From Flavobacterium sp. 9R (GTDB taxonomy: Bacteria > Bacteroidota > Bacteroidia > Flavobacteriales > Flavobacteriaceae), in the NCBI RefSeq assembly GCF_902506345.1, contig NZ_LR733413.1:1342569-1406568 (forward strand): a stretch of DNA of 64,000 nucleotides, written 5' to 3'. The position numbers were made by a program, and so were the translations under genes. The notes under the pieces were generated by a model. It was not told the DNA's origin. It did not search any database and saw nothing but the letters and a program-made list of their open reading frames with translations. Positions 1-10,936 of this stretch are shown here, in pieces (the first letter of the stretch is position 1; every line of letters begins with the position of its first letter).

Positions 1-109
1 CGACTTCGCTCAAGGCAAGTTGAAACTTTTTATATTCTTTATCTCAGTATGTTAAGATATTGTGTAATGTTAATCAGTCAAAACTGGTTACCCATTGCAA
101 AACGACCTT

Positions 110-216
<107 letters not shown>

Positions 217-223
217 CTTTATT

Positions 224-256
224 AAAAACCCTTCATCTAAAATGAAGGGTTTTTTT
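224..256 (+). terminator. rRNA operon terminator
   Basis: A 13-bp perfect stem (AAAAACCCTTCAT with ATGAAGGGTTTTT) is followed by a T run just after the 5S gene. It is a classical intrinsic terminator closing the rRNA operon. Confidence 0.9.
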
Positions 257-331
257 ATGCCCTTTTTTTTTAAACATTAGGAAGGGTATACTAAAATCTT
301 TGTTTTTTCCTGTTTTCTTGATTATATAATT

Positions 332-339
332 TAAATTTG
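332..339 (+). promoter_or_regulatory. Possible -7 box of pafA
   Basis: TAAATTTG matches the Bacteroidetes -7 consensus TAnnTTTG and lies 16 bp before the start codon at 356. No TTTG is found at the usual 17-23 bp spacing upstream, so the call rests on the -7 element alone. Confidence 0.35.
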
Positions 340-355
340 TGTAAAAAATTTATTT

Positions 356-1972
356 ATGAATAAAGTTTTTGTATTAGTATTCTTGCTTGTTTCCAGTTTT
401 TCCATTGGTCAGCAACGTCCTAAACTTGTTATTGGAATAGTTGTGGATCAAATGAAAGCTGAATATTTAGATAGGTTTTATGATGATTATTCACAAAACG
501 GATTCAAGCGTTTAATGAATAATGGTTATGCATTTAATAATATGAATTATAACTATGTACCTACTTATACTGCTCCAGGACATGCTTCAATTTATACAGG
601 AACTACTCCTGCAACTCACGGTATAATTGGTAATGATTGGTATATTCGTGAAACTGGTAAAAACAGGTATTGTACAGATGACGATTCTGTAATTACATTA
701 GTTGCTGGAACTGAAAAAGAAGGAATGATGTCACCAAAAAATCTATTTTCAACTACTGTTACTGATGAGTTGCGAATGGCAACTAATTTTAAAGGAAAAG
801 TTATAGGTTTGAGCATTAAAGATAGGGGAGCTATTTTGCCTGCAGGGCATTTTGCAAATTGGGCATTTTGGTTTAGTAAATCTGGAGATTTTATTTCAAG
901 TTCTTTTTATGGTGATAAGATGCCTGATTGGGTTACTAAATTTAATAATGAAAAACGTTATTTGAATTACATTCAGAAAGGATGGGGTTTGTTAAAACCT
1001 ACTGTTGATTATAATGAGAGTCTTCCTGATGATAATCCATACGAAGGGAAAATAGATAAATCAAAGGCTCCCGTTTTTCCTTATGATTTGAATAAATTGT
1101 ACAAAGAATCTGGTGCTGATATTCTTAGAACAACACCCTTTGGAAATGATTTGTTAGCAGATATCGCTTTGCAGGCTATTGAAAGTGAAAATTTAGGAAA
1201 AGATAATGATACCGACTTTTTAACTGTTAGTTTTTCTTCAACGGACTATGTAGGACATACTTTTGGCCCAAGGTCGATGGAAATTCAAGATACTTATTTG
1301 CGTTTGGATTTAACTTTAGCTAGAATGTTAGACTATCTTGATAAGAATGTTGGTAAGGACAATTATTTGCTTTTTTTAACTGCAGATCATGCTGCTGCTG
1401 AGAACCCTATTTTTTTAAGAGATCGTAAATATGATGTTACGAATGTGCCATCAAAAGAGACTTTCAAATCTCTTGAGAAGTTTTCAATAGCGACTTATGG
1501 GGTAAACTTAATATCAAATTATTCTAATTATAATATTTATTTAAATAGAGATTTAATTAAAACCAAAGGATTAGAATTAAATGTTGTTAAACAAGCTTTT
1601 AAGGCTTTTATTTTGGATTTGCCTCACATTAAAAGGGTGTATACTGATGAAGAAATTTTGGCGTCATCAGGAGGTGATTATTATTTAAATTTTATTTTTA
1701 AAGGATTTGATCCTAAACAGAATGGTGATTTAGTATTGGTTCAAAAAACGGGTTTTTTGGAATATAATGAAACAGGTACTACACATGGTACTCCAAATAG
1801 TTATGATACTAATGTTCCATTGTTATTTTATGGTTGGCATGTTCCTAAAGGAGAATCTTATAAAAAAGTTTACATAACATCAATAGCACCAACTTTGTCA
1901 AAAATGCTTAAAATCACTTTTCCAAATGGAACTGAAGCTGAAGTCTTGGAAGAACTCTTGATTTCTAAATAA
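356..1972 (+). CDS. pafA: PafA-type alkaline phosphatase
   Basis: A calcium- or zinc-dependent phosphomonoesterase of the type I phosphodiesterase/nucleotide pyrophosphatase branch of the alkaline phosphatase superfamily. It would release phosphate from organic esters in the periplasm. The 538-aa protein starts with a signal peptide (about residues 1-18, ending SIGQQ). The PafA active site can be read in order: metal ligand D31, nucleophile T72 in TYTAPGH, N93, the K155/R157 pair in IKDRG, D297 and H301 in STDYVGH, D344-H345 in TADH, and H477 in TTHGTP. Length matches the characterised Elizabethkingia PafA. It is transcribed alone and faces a second, unrelated alkaline phosphatase with a shared terminator between them. 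Family assignment is firm; the physiological substrate is inferred from the family. Confidence 0.93.
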   Translation: MNKVFVLVFLLVSSFSIGQQRPKLVIGIVVDQMKAEYLDRFYDDYSQNGFKRLMNNGYAFNNMNYNYVPTYTAPGHASIYTGTTPATHGIIGNDWYIRETGKNRYCTDDDSVITLVAGTEKEGMMSPKNLFSTTVTDELRMATNFKGKVIGLSIKDRGAILPAGHFANWAFWFSKSGDFISSSFYGDKMPDWVTKFNNEKRYLNYIQKGWGLLKPTVDYNESLPDDNPYEGKIDKSKAPVFPYDLNKLYKESGADILRTTPFGNDLLADIALQAIESENLGKDNDTDFLTVSFSSTDYVGHTFGPRSMEIQDTYLRLDLTLARMLDYLDKNVGKDNYLLFLTADHAAAENPIFLRDRKYDVTNVPSKETFKSLEKFSIATYGVNLISNYSNYNIYLNRDLIKTKGLELNVVKQAFKAFILDLPHIKRVYTDEEILASSGGDYYLNFIFKGFDPKQNGDLVLVQKTGFLEYNETGTTHGTPNSYDTNVPLLFYGWHVPKGESYKKVYITSIAPTLSKMLKITFPNGTEAEVLEELLISK

Positions 1973-1993
1973 ATAATTTTATACTTGAAATAA

Positions 1994-2022
1994 AAAAAAC
2001 TCCTGAATTTCAGGAGTTTTTT
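1994..2022. terminator. Bidirectional terminator between two phosphatase genes
   Basis: Stem AAAACTCCTG / CAGGAGTTTT with a 5-nt loop, A-rich on the left and T-rich on the right. It can end transcription of both convergent genes. Confidence 0.85.
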
Positions 2023-2024
2023 GG

Positions 2025-3440
2025 TTAAAATATATTTTCTATTTCTGCAGCTTGAAGCATCAAATAATGAAGGTCAGTGTTTTTTATAAATGGAGATAAA
2101 AGTTGACTTCCTGGTCCAAACATAGCTAGTTCAGTATAATCAGCTGAATGGTCTGTACTAATCCAGCCTACTGAGTTGCGCTTTTTCTGAATATCTCCTA
2201 ACGCTTTAAGAGGTAAGTGCCTTGGATTGTAAAGTCCATCTTCAAGTTTTATATTAGTATAGTAGCTTAAAATTTCCTTAGCTTCCTCTTCTTTTAAAAT
2301 TATCTTATTAGCATACTCAATTCTTTCTATTACTTGCGCTACACTAGTTTCTTTTCCGATACCATTTAAAATCCAATCATTGGTTTGGGTATATTTTTGA
2401 ATACTATCAAAGTTATCATTGGCATCTTTTCCATATACTATACCAGGATTAGCATTCCCATGATCAGAAGTTATTATTACTAGAGTATTTTGATCTTTTT
2501 CGGCAAAATCTATAGCTACTTTTATAGCTTCATCATGTGCGACTTGATCATAAATTAACCCAGCTACATCATTTCCATGAGCTGCCCAGTCTACCTTTCC
2601 TGCTTCTACTTGTAAAACGAATCCTTTTGGATGATTTTTCATTTTATCAATAGCTCTTTGTGTCATTTCTGCAAGAGTAGGGATGCTATTGGTTAGTTCT
2701 TTGCTGCTTTCTCTGTCTTTTGAATAAGGAAGTCCTTCTTTGTCAAAAACGCCTAATATTGGTTTGCTATTGTCGTTAGACCACATTTCAGTTTTGTTTT
2801 TGACTACAGTAAAACCTTTATCTTTAAAATCTTTATAGAGATCTCTTTTGTCTTTTCGAATATCAGCAGAAAAGTAGTTGTCGCCACCACCCAGCATGAC
2901 ATCAAATTTTAAATCTAGATACAGTTCGGCTATTCCTTCTTGACTGTTTCTGCTTTTAGAAGAAATGCAAAATCCAGCAGGTGTAGCATGCGTAATTGGA
3001 ACTGTTGTAACGCAACCAGCCATTTTTCCAGCTTTTTGAAACTTTTGCCAAATTGGTAAATACTCTTCTCCTTTAGTTCCAATATTTAAGGAACCATTTT
3101 TAACGCGAAATCCACTACCCCAAGAGGAACTCGCAGCAGCAGAATCGGTTACAATCGATGAGGCAGAAGCCATATCCATTAATGCACGACTAACTTTTTT
3201 GTCTTTATATAATTGCATCCAGTTGCTGCCTTTACCAGTTTTTCTGGTTAAATAAAGATCAGCCATGTTAAGTGTGCCAATGCTCATCCCATCACTTACG
3301 ATAACTATAATGTTTTTTGCTTTTTTATTTTTGTGAAAATTGGATAAATCTAATTCGTTTGCAGGACTTTCGAATGGATTTAGTAAAGTTGTTCCAAGAG
3401 CGAAAAGGGAACCATTTTTGAAGAAATTCCGTCTGTTCAT
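2025..3440 (-). CDS. PhoA-family alkaline phosphatase, Tat-exported
   Basis: A classical alkaline phosphatase (PhoA fold). Counting from the ATG at 3440, the protein has 471 residues. It begins MNRRNFFKNG, a twin-arginine (Tat) signal, so export in folded form is likely. Metal ligand D50 (IVSDGM) and nucleophile S100 (TDSAAAS) are visible. Further ligands lie in VDWAAHGND, TSDHGN and STDHSADY. The open frame extends upstream to a TTG at 3464, but that start would put extra residues before the twin-arginine motif, so the ATG was chosen. It is unrelated in sequence to the neighbouring PafA, giving the locus two phosphatases of different metal and substrate preference. No Pho box could be identified. 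Substrate is not determinable from sequence. Confidence 0.92.
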   Translation of the reverse strand: MNRRNFFKNGSLFALGTTLLNPFESPANELDLSNFHKNKKAKNIIVIVSDGMSIGTLNMADLYLTRKTGKGSNWMQLYKDKKVSRALMDMASASSIVTDSAAASSSWGSGFRVKNGSLNIGTKGEEYLPIWQKFQKAGKMAGCVTTVPITHATPAGFCISSKSRNSQEGIAELYLDLKFDVMLGGGDNYFSADIRKDKRDLYKDFKDKGFTVVKNKTEMWSNDNSKPILGVFDKEGLPYSKDRESSKELTNSIPTLAEMTQRAIDKMKNHPKGFVLQVEAGKVDWAAHGNDVAGLIYDQVAHDEAIKVAIDFAEKDQNTLVIITSDHGNANPGIVYGKDANDNFDSIQKYTQTNDWILNGIGKETSVAQVIERIEYANKIILKEEEAKEILSYYTNIKLEDGLYNPRHLPLKALGDIQKKRNSVGWISTDHSADYTELAMFGPGSQLLSPFIKNTDLHYLMLQAAEIENIF

Positions 3441-3525
3441 ATATTGTTTTTTAGAATAAATCAAATATAAGAAAGCTTACTTTTGATTGAGGTTAAGATT
3501 TTTTTAAATATATAAAACATAAATG

Positions 3526-3556
3526 AAAAAATCCCATTTTTTCAAATGGGATTTTA
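3526..3556 (-). terminator. lysA terminator
   Basis: Perfect 12-bp stem AAAATCCCATTT / AAATGGGATTTT immediately after the lysA stop codon. Its T-tract on the minus strand fits intrinsic termination. Confidence 0.85.
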
Positions 3557-3559
3557 TTA

Positions 3560-4777
3560 TTAAACGGTTGCTTCTATTTGAAGTGGAATTTGATTTTGAA
3601 GCAAATCTTCAAATTTTTCATGAGCTCGAATCAAATGCCCTTTACCATTATACCATAGTACTTCAGCGGGTTTATATCTAGAGTTATAATTAGACGACAT
3701 AGAGAAGCAATAAGCACCAGCGTTGTGGAAAGAAAGGATATCTCCCTCTTTTATTTCTGCGATTCTTCTATTATTTGCAAAAGTATCGGTTTCACAGATA
3801 TAACCTACTACAGAATAGAAACGTTCTTTTCCTTTTGGATTAGAAATATTTTCGATATGATGTTGAGAGCCATAAAGCATTGGTCGAATTAAATGGTTAA
3901 AACCGCTATCAATTCCAGCAAAAACAGTTGATGTAGTTTGTTTTACAACATTTACTTTTGTTAAAAAGTAACCAGCTTCACTGACTAAGAATTTACCTGG
4001 TTCAAAAATCAATGTTAAGTCTTTTCCGTACTCAACACAGAAAGCATTAAAACGTTTTGATAATTTTTTACCTAATTCTTCGATATCTGTTTGTACATCG
4101 TCTTTTTTATAGGGTACTTTGAAACCACTACCAAAATCTAAAAATTCAAGGTTTTTGAAGTTTCTAGCAGCGTCAAAAAGAATTTCTGCTGCATATAAAA
4201 ATACTTCGATATCTAAAATATCCGAACCCGTATGCATATGGATCCCGACGATGTTCATTTTGGTGTTTTCTACTATTCGAACCAAATGTGGTAATTGATG
4301 TATAGATATTCCAAACTTGCTATCAATATGACCTACAGAAATGTTAGTGTTTCCACCAGCCATTACGTGTGGATTAATACGTATGCATACAGGAACATTT
4401 GGGTGTTTTGTACCAAATTGTTCTAGAATGGATAAATTATCAATGTTTATTTGAACACCCAAAGCATTTACTTCTTCTATTTCTTCTAAAGAAACACCAT
4501 TTGGAGTATAAAAAATCTTTTCTGGAGCGTAACCTGCATGCAATCCAAGTAGAACTTCTTGAATAGAAACAGTATCTAAACCAGACCCCATATCTTTTAA
4601 GAGTTGAAGGATTGATATGTTTGACAATGCTTTCATCGCATAATTAATACGAAGTTTTTCAACCTTAGAAAAAGCTTTTGTTAATCTGTTAAATTGCGAT
4701 TGAATTTTTTCAGCATCATAAACATATAATGGCGTGCCAAATTGTTCTGCTAATTGAAGTAAGTCTTTTCCTTGCAT
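3560..4777 (-). CDS. lysA: Diaminopimelate decarboxylase
   Basis: Catalyses the last step of lysine synthesis, decarboxylating meso-diaminopimelate with pyridoxal phosphate in the cytoplasm. At 405 aa it has the fold-type III barrel followed by a beta domain. The PLP-binding lysine is K49 in YAMKALSN. HMHTGSDI, EPGKFLV, the CETDTFANN segment with the second-subunit cysteine, and NAGAYCFSMSSNYN are all recognisable and typical of LysA rather than arginine or ornithine decarboxylases. It is a single-gene unit with its own terminator and the best-spaced promoter in the window upstream. Start at ATG 4777. Confidence is high. Confidence 0.95.
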   Translation of the reverse strand: MQGKDLLQLAEQFGTPLYVYDAEKIQSQFNRLTKAFSKVEKLRINYAMKALSNISILQLLKDMGSGLDTVSIQEVLLGLHAGYAPEKIFYTPNGVSLEEIEEVNALGVQINIDNLSILEQFGTKHPNVPVCIRINPHVMAGGNTNISVGHIDSKFGISIHQLPHLVRIVENTKMNIVGIHMHTGSDILDIEVFLYAAEILFDAARNFKNLEFLDFGSGFKVPYKKDDVQTDIEELGKKLSKRFNAFCVEYGKDLTLIFEPGKFLVSEAGYFLTKVNVVKQTTSTVFAGIDSGFNHLIRPMLYGSQHHIENISNPKGKERFYSVVGYICETDTFANNRRIAEIKEGDILSFHNAGAYCFSMSSNYNSRYKPAEVLWYNGKGHLIRAHEKFEDLLQNQIPLQIEATV

Positions 4778-4794
4778 TGTGATTTAATTTTTTA

Positions 4795-4826
4795 CAAATT
4801 TATTACAGTTTATACCGTCGACCAAA
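4795..4826 (-). promoter_or_regulatory. lysA promoter (TTTG-N20-TAAATTTG)
   Basis: Reading the minus strand, TTTG (4826-4823), a 20-bp spacer and TAAATTTG (4802-4795) match the Bacteroidetes primary-sigma promoter in both elements and spacing. Transcription would begin about 10 bp upstream of the ATG, giving a very short leader. Confidence 0.65.
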
Positions 4827-4904
4827 TAAAAAACAAAATATAACAAAATATAACAAAAAGTTATAATTTAAACATTTTGTTTTCTAAATCTAAGTTTTAT
4901 AACA

Positions 4905-4950
4905 ATAAAAAATCCCTTGACTTAAAAAGTTATAGCCAAGGGATTTAAAA
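4905..4950 (-). terminator. gltBD operon terminator
   Basis: AATCCCTTG / CAAGGGATT stem with a 17-nt loop, flanked by A-rich and T-rich tracts, placed just after the gltD stop. Confidence 0.75.
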
Positions 4951-4961
4951 AAAATGGTTTC

Positions 4962-6416
4962 TTATAATGAAGGCAAATCGCCTTTACCTTTAGTTGGTAA
5001 GTTGGTGTATCCCATTAAGAATAAATCAACTTCTCTTGCAACCTCACGACCTTCAGAAATAGCCCAAACAATCAATGATTGCCCTCTTCTCATATCACCA
5101 GCCGTAAAAATATGAGGAACATTAGTTTGGTAGTTATTGGCTTTGAAGTTACTTCTCATATCCAATTCTAGACCAAGTTGTTCTGCTAAAGTTTTTTCAG
5201 GTCCTGTAAATCCAAGAGCTAGTAATGCTAAATCACAAGGCCAAATTTTCTCTGAACCTTCCTTTTCAATTAGTTCAGGACGTTGTCCAGGAACAATTTT
5301 CCAAGCAACTTCTACTGTCTTTAGTGCAGTTAGTTCTCCTTTTTCATTAGCAATAAATTCTTTGGTGTTGATTAACCAATTTCTATTACAACCTTCTTCG
5401 TGTGAAGAAGAGGTTTTTAGTTGTAGTGGCCAAAAAGGCCAAGGAGTAGATTCGCTTCGACCCACTGGAGGTTTTGGCATAATCTCAAAATTGGTAACTG
5501 ATTTTGCGCCTTGTCTATTTGAAGTTCCAATACAGTCAGATCCAGTATCTCCACCACCTATTACGATAACATCTTTTCCTGTAGCTTTGATTTGATTAGG
5601 AACTTCTTCACCGTATAAAACTTTAGTTTGTTGTGTTAGGAAATCCATAGCTTGAACTACGCCTTTGCTATCGGCTCCTTTTGTAGGTAAACCTCTTCTT
5701 TCTGTGGCTCCACCACAAAGAACGATTGAATCAAATTCATTTAATTCTTCTACTGAAAAGTTTACACCAACATTTACATTGGTTTTAAAAACGATACCTT
5801 CAGCTTCTAAAATAGCAACACGACGATCGATTATTCCTTTCTCTAATTTGAAATTTGGAATTCCGTAGCGTAACAATCCGCCAATAGCATTATCTCTTTC
5901 AAAAACAGTTACAGTATGTCCAGCACGATTGAGTTGTTGTGCAGCCGCTAGACCAGCTGGTCCAGAACCTACAACAGCAACTTTTTTACCAGTTCGAACT
6001 GCAGGCGGTTGTGGTTTAATCCATCCTTCTGCAAAACCTCTTTCTATAATGTTTTTCTCGATATTTTCGATGGCAACAGGTTCTTTGATAATACCTAGAA
6101 CGCATGATTTTTCACATGGTGCAGGGCATAATCTTCCTGTGAATTCAGGAAAATTATTCGTTGATTGCAATATTTCTAATGCACTTTGCCATTCTTCTTG
6201 ATGTACCATATCATTAAAATCAGGAATTAAATTCCCCAATGGACACGAGCTATGGCAAAACGGGATGCCACAATCCATACATCTTGAACCTTGTTCTTTT
6301 ATTTTATCTTTTGGTAATGCAATTGTGAATTCATTATAATTGGCAACGCGTTCAACAACAGCTATGTTACCTTCGTCGGCTCTATTAAATTCTTTAAATC
6401 CTCCTATTTTTCCCAT
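4962..6416 (-). CDS. gltD: Glutamate synthase small (beta) subunit
   Basis: The small subunit takes electrons from NADPH through FAD and passes them to the large subunit for glutamate formation from glutamine and 2-oxoglutarate. It has 484 aa. An N-terminal ferredoxin-like region carries cysteines C46, C49, C54 and C58, followed by a second group (CPAPCEKSC) for iron-sulphur clusters. An FAD site (VVGSGPAGLAAA, about residue 150) and a second nucleotide-binding fold (VIGGGDTGSD) follow. The C-terminal AGD motif (TAGDMRRGQ) is present. The start codon lies 2 bp after the gltB stop, so the two are co-transcribed and probably translationally coupled. Length and motifs agree fully with GltD. Confidence 0.95.
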   Translation of the reverse strand: MGKIGGFKEFNRADEGNIAVVERVANYNEFTIALPKDKIKEQGSRCMDCGIPFCHSSCPLGNLIPDFNDMVHQEEWQSALEILQSTNNFPEFTGRLCPAPCEKSCVLGIIKEPVAIENIEKNIIERGFAEGWIKPQPPAVRTGKKVAVVGSGPAGLAAAQQLNRAGHTVTVFERDNAIGGLLRYGIPNFKLEKGIIDRRVAILEAEGIVFKTNVNVGVNFSVEELNEFDSIVLCGGATERRGLPTKGADSKGVVQAMDFLTQQTKVLYGEEVPNQIKATGKDVIVIGGGDTGSDCIGTSNRQGAKSVTNFEIMPKPPVGRSESTPWPFWPLQLKTSSSHEEGCNRNWLINTKEFIANEKGELTALKTVEVAWKIVPGQRPELIEKEGSEKIWPCDLALLALGFTGPEKTLAEQLGLELDMRSNFKANNYQTNVPHIFTAGDMRRGQSLIVWAISEGREVAREVDLFLMGYTNLPTKGKGDLPSL

Positions 6417-6418
6417 GA

Positions 6419-9400
6419 CTATTGTGCTATTAATTCTTCAACTTCCTTTTCTGCTGCAATACGTTGTAATGCTTTTTTGTAATCTGTAGGCATTACTTTT
6501 ACAAAATGCTTGACTTGGTTGTCCCAATCTGCCAAAATTCTTTTAGCTAACGGGCTACTTGTGTATAAGGAATGATTTTTTATCAAACGTTTCATTTTTG
6601 CGATATCTTCTACTTCTAATGGGTCAAAAGCCACCATTTCCATATTGCAAAGTGTTTGGTCGAATTTCTTATTTGGGTCATAAACATAAGCGATACCTCC
6701 ACTCATACCTGCAGCGAAGTTTCGTCCGGTTTTGCCCAGTACAACTACAGTCCCTCCAGTCATGTATTCACAACCATGGTCTCCAATACCTTCAACCACT
6801 GCAGTTGCTCCTGAGTTTCTAACACAGAAACGTTCTCCAGCCATCCCATTAATATACGCTTCACCAGTAATGGCTCCATAAAGTGCTACGTTACCAATAA
6901 TTATATTTTCCTCTGGTTTGAATGTTGCTGTTGGTGGTACTTTAATAATTAATTTACCTCCAGAAAGTCCTTTACCTAGATAGTCGTTACAGTTTCCGTG
7001 TATTTTAAATGATAATCCATTGGTAGCAAAAGCTCCAAAACTTTGTCCTGCAGATCCTGTAAAGTCTACTAAAATAGTATCTTCTGGAAGTCCTTGTGCA
7101 CCGTATATTTTTGAAATTTCGTTACTCAAAATTGCTCCAACTGAACGATCCGTATTTTTGATATCAAAGGTTACTCTTGTTCTTTCTTTTCTATAAATAG
7201 AAGGAATCGCAGCTTTGATAATATCAAAATCTAATACATGCTCTAATTCATGATCTTGAGGCATTGTATTGTGGTTAGGAACTGTTTTTGCTTTTTCTGG
7301 TTTATAAAGAATAGTTGACAAATCTAATCCCATCGCTTTGTAATGTTGAATCGCTTTATTTACGTTCAATTTTTGAGATTGTCCTACCATTTCTTTTAAA
7401 GTTCTAAAGCCAAGTTGTGCCATAATTTGTCTTAATTCCTCTGCAATGAAGTACATAAAATTAATAACATGTTCTGGTGTACCCTTGAAGTTTTTACGCA
7501 ACTCAGGATCTTGAGTTGCAATACCTACAGGGCAAGTATTTAAGTGACAAGCACGCATCATAATACAACCTGAAGCTACTAATGGTGCAGTTGCAAAACC
7601 AAACTCTTCAGCTCCAAGTAAAGCGGCAATAGCAACGTCACGACCAGTTTTTAACTGTCCATCACACTCTAAAACAACACGGCTTCTTAAATCATTTAGG
7701 ATTAAAGTTTGTTGGGCTTCAGCCAAACCTAATTCCCATGGGATTCCAGTATGAGTTAAGGATGTTAATGGTGCAGCACCTGTTCCTCCATCATAACCTG
7801 ATATTAGGATTACATCAGCTTTTGCCTTAGCAACACCCGCAGCTATAGTTCCAACTCCAACTTCTGATACTAATTTTACATTTACTCTAGCTTCACGGTT
7901 GGCATTTTTTAAATCGAAAATTAATTGTGATAAATCTTCAATAGAATAAATATCGTGATGTGGAGGCGGAGAAATTAATCCAACATAAGGTGTAGAATTT
8001 CTGGTTGCAGCAATCCAAGGCACTACTTTTTCACCTGGTAATTGTCCACCTTCACCAGGTTTAGCTCCTTGAGCCATTTTTATTTGAATCTCTTTGGCAT
8101 TGGTCAAATAATTAATAGACACTCCGAATCGACCTGAAGCTACTTGTTTTATAGCACTATTTCTTGAGTCACCGTTCAATTCTTTTTGGAAACGTCTTGA
8201 ATCTTCACCACCTTCTCCAGAATTACTTTTACCACCAATTCTGTTCATTGCAATGGCTAAGTTTTCGTGTGCTTCTTGACTTATAGAACCATATGACATG
8301 GCACCTGTTTTGAATTTTTTTACAATTTCAGTCCAAGGTTCTACTTCGTCAATTGAAATTGGATCCAAATTATTGAATTCAAATAATCCACGAATAGTCA
8401 TCAAATTAGCGCTTTGCTCATTGACCATTTTAGAATATTCGGCATAACTTTCAGGGCTATTCAAACGAACGGCTTGTTGTAGTTTTGAAATGGTTGTTGG
8501 ATTAAACATGTGTTTTTCACCATTTCGTCTCCATCTGTAAATACCACCAATTTCGAGCGGTAGCAAGTTGGCTACTTTTGAATTTGGGAATGCTTTTTGG
8601 AAACGCTTTTTCACTTCTTTTTCTACTTCCATTAATCCAATACCTTCAATTCTAGATGGAGTGTATGGGAAATATTTGGTTGAGAATGATTTGTTTAAAC
8701 CTAAAATTTCAAAAATCTGAGCAGCTCTATACGAATGTAGCGTAGAGATTCCGATTTTATTCATAATTTTCAAAATCCCTTTTCCGATAGCTTTATTGTA
8801 ATTTTTAATAGCATATTCGGCAGTTATTCCAGCGATGTGACCTTCTTTAACTTGATTATGAATTATTTCATTTACCATATAAGGATTAATTGCGCTAGCA
8901 CCATATCCAAATAAAAGAGCAAAATGATGCGGCTCACGAGGTTCGGCAGATTCAATAACAATTCCAAACTTAGAGCGTACTTTAAGTTGGTTTAAAGTGT
9001 GGTGAATATAAGAACAAGCCAAAAGCATAGGAATAGGTGCTAGGGTTTCGCTTACTCCACGATCAGAGAGGATAACAATATTACTTCCTTCAGAAACAGC
9101 TTTGAAAGTGGCTTGTACGCATTTCTCTAATGCACGCTCTAAACCATTAGCTCCTTTTTCTATTTTGTACAACGTAGAAATAGTAACTGATTTGAAATCT
9201 TCGTGCTGAATGTTTCTTATTTTATCCAAATCTTCATTAGAAATGATTGGGTTTTGGATTTTTAATTTTTTGCATTGTTTTGCTTCAATGTCAAATATAT
9301 TGTAATCTCCACCAATAGCTAAACTAATATCTGTGATGATTTCTTCACGAATTCCATCCAAAGGAGGATTGGTAACTTGAGCAAATAATTGTTTGAAATA

Positions 9401-10936
9401 GTTATACAATAATTGTGGTTGATCTGATAATACTGCTAATGGAGTATCATTACCCATAGAGCTAATGGCCTCGTTTCCGCTACCGCCCATTGGATTAATT
9501 ATTGTTTTTAAATCCTCTATTGTATAGCCAAACATACGTTGTCTGGTTTCAAAATCAAGATTCTCAACTGGAATAGGGTTGTCAGTATAAGGAATACAAG
9601 CTAATTGTAAAAGATTTTCATCCAACCATTTTTGGTAAGGACGTTTAGTAACTATGGAATGTTTTACTTCGTCATCTTCGATTATTCTCCCTTCGTTCAT
9701 ATCAACCAAGAACATTTTTCCTGGTTCTAATCGACCATGTTGAATGACATCTTCTGGGTTGATGTCAAGTACACCAATTTCTGAAGACATAATTACAAAA
9801 CCACTTTTGGTCAAAGTATATCTTGAAGGGCGTAGACCATTTCTATCCAATAGCGCTCCAATAACATTTCCGTCAGTAAAAGGAATAGAAGCTGGGCCGT
9901 CCCAAGGTTCCATAATACAAGAATTGTACTCATAGAATGCTTTTTTCTCAGCACTCATCGTTTGATGTTTTTCCCATGCTTCTGGAACTACCATCATCAT
10001 GACTTCAGGAAGAGTTCTTCCCGTCATTAGTAACAATTCTACAACCATATCCATAGAAGCAGAATCTGATTTGCCTTCTAAAATGATTGGGAATAATTTT
10101 TTTAAATCTTCGCCAAAAACATCACTTTTCATCAGTTCTTCACGAGCTCTCATTCGGCTCACGTTTCCTCTTAATGTGTTAATTTCACCATTGTGACACA
10201 TATAGCGGAAAGGTTGTGCTAAATCCCATGAAGGGAAAGTGTTTGTTGAGAATCGTTGGTGTACTAATGCCAATCGAGTAACTAAGTCACTGTCTAATAA
10301 GTCGGTGTAATAACGGCTAATGTCTTCTGGCATTAACAGTCCTTTATATATAATAGTTGTGGTAGAAAAACTTGAGAAGTAAAACATATGACTTTCCGAA
10401 GTTTTTGAACCTCTAACTGCATGTTCTGCTATCTTTCTAGCGGCAAACATTTTGGCGTTGAATTGTTGTTCTGTTAAGTCCAAACCATTTTTGCCAACAA
10501 AAACTTGTTTTACCGTAGGTTCTTTTTCGGCAGCGATTTGTCCTAGATTGCTAACATCAACAGGAACATCTCTCCATCCGAGGATTTCTAATTTTTGATC
10601 TAAAATTGCTTTTTCAAAAGTAGTTTTGCAAAAATCAACTTGATTACTACTTTTAGGCATGAATACCATACCAACAGCATATTCTCTAGGCTCAGGAATA
10701 GAAAATTCACATACTTTCTTAAAAAATGTGTGCGGAATATCAAAAAGGATTCCTGCTCCATCACCAGTTCTACCATCAGAGCTAACAGCGCCACGATGCT
10801 CTAATTTAATTAAAATGTCTAATGCCTTGTGAATAATATCATTAGATTTTATTCCATTCAAATTACAAATGAATCCTGCGCCACAATTGTCGTGTTCAAA
10901 TTCGGGCAAGTAAAGGCCTTGTTCTTTAACTTTCAT
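6419..10936 (-). CDS. gltB: Glutamate synthase large (alpha) subunit
   Basis: The 1505-aa large subunit of GOGAT, which hydrolyses glutamine and transfers the ammonia to 2-oxoglutarate; it is the core of nitrogen assimilation. A short 17-residue propeptide precedes the catalytic Cys18 in HDNCGAGF, which becomes the N-terminal nucleophile after processing. The class II amidotransferase domain occupies about residues 18-420 ([21 protein letters not shown]). The central domain and the FMN-binding synthase domain follow ([12 protein letters not shown], about 900; [12 protein letters not shown], about 1040). The 3Fe-4S cluster loop has cysteines near residues 1124-1137 ([10 protein letters not shown]). 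The C-terminal GXGXG beta-helix closes the protein. It is first gene of gltB-gltD, divergent from sucC across a 406-bp intergenic region. Confidence 0.96.
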   Translation of the reverse strand: MKVKEQGLYLPEFEHDNCGAGFICNLNGIKSNDIIHKALDILIKLEHRGAVSSDGRTGDGAGILFDIPHTFFKKVCEFSIPEPREYAVGMVFMPKSSNQVDFCKTTFEKAILDQKLEILGWRDVPVDVSNLGQIAAEKEPTVKQVFVGKNGLDLTEQQFNAKMFAARKIAEHAVRGSKTSESHMFYFSSFSTTTIIYKGLLMPEDISRYYTDLLDSDLVTRLALVHQRFSTNTFPSWDLAQPFRYMCHNGEINTLRGNVSRMRAREELMKSDVFGEDLKKLFPIILEGKSDSASMDMVVELLLMTGRTLPEVMMMVVPEAWEKHQTMSAEKKAFYEYNSCIMEPWDGPASIPFTDGNVIGALLDRNGLRPSRYTLTKSGFVIMSSEIGVLDINPEDVIQHGRLEPGKMFLVDMNEGRIIEDDEVKHSIVTKRPYQKWLDENLLQLACIPYTDNPIPVENLDFETRQRMFGYTIEDLKTIINPMGGSGNEAISSMGNDTPLAVLSDQPQLLYNYFKQLFAQVTNPPLDGIREEIITDISLAIGGDYNIFDIEAKQCKKLKIQNPIISNEDLDKIRNIQHEDFKSVTISTLYKIEKGANGLERALEKCVQATFKAVSEGSNIVILSDRGVSETLAPIPMLLACSYIHHTLNQLKVRSKFGIVIESAEPREPHHFALLFGYGASAINPYMVNEIIHNQVKEGHIAGITAEYAIKNYNKAIGKGILKIMNKIGISTLHSYRAAQIFEILGLNKSFSTKYFPYTPSRIEGIGLMEVEKEVKKRFQKAFPNSKVANLLPLEIGGIYRWRRNGEKHMFNPTTISKLQQAVRLNSPESYAEYSKMVNEQSANLMTIRGLFEFNNLDPISIDEVEPWTEIVKKFKTGAMSYGSISQEAHENLAIAMNRIGGKSNSGEGGEDSRRFQKELNGDSRNSAIKQVASGRFGVSINYLTNAKEIQIKMAQGAKPGEGGQLPGEKVVPWIAATRNSTPYVGLISPPPHHDIYSIEDLSQLIFDLKNANREARVNVKLVSEVGVGTIAAGVAKAKADVILISGYDGGTGAAPLTSLTHTGIPWELGLAEAQQTLILNDLRSRVVLECDGQLKTGRDVAIAALLGAEEFGFATAPLVASGCIMMRACHLNTCPVGIATQDPELRKNFKGTPEHVINFMYFIAEELRQIMAQLGFRTLKEMVGQSQKLNVNKAIQHYKAMGLDLSTILYKPEKAKTVPNHNTMPQDHELEHVLDFDIIKAAIPSIYRKERTRVTFDIKNTDRSVGAILSNEISKIYGAQGLPEDTILVDFTGSAGQSFGAFATNGLSFKIHGNCNDYLGKGLSGGKLIIKVPPTATFKPEENIIIGNVALYGAITGEAYINGMAGERFCVRNSGATAVVEGIGDHGCEYMTGGTVVVLGKTGRNFAAGMSGGIAYVYDPNKKFDQTLCNMEMVAFDPLEVEDIAKMKRLIKNHSLYTSSPLAKRILADWDNQVKHFVKVMPTDYKKALQRIAAEKEVEELIAQ

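Noticed and set aside
5137..5595. 152-codon forward frame within gltD
   Set aside because: Antisense to a conserved gene, with no family features.
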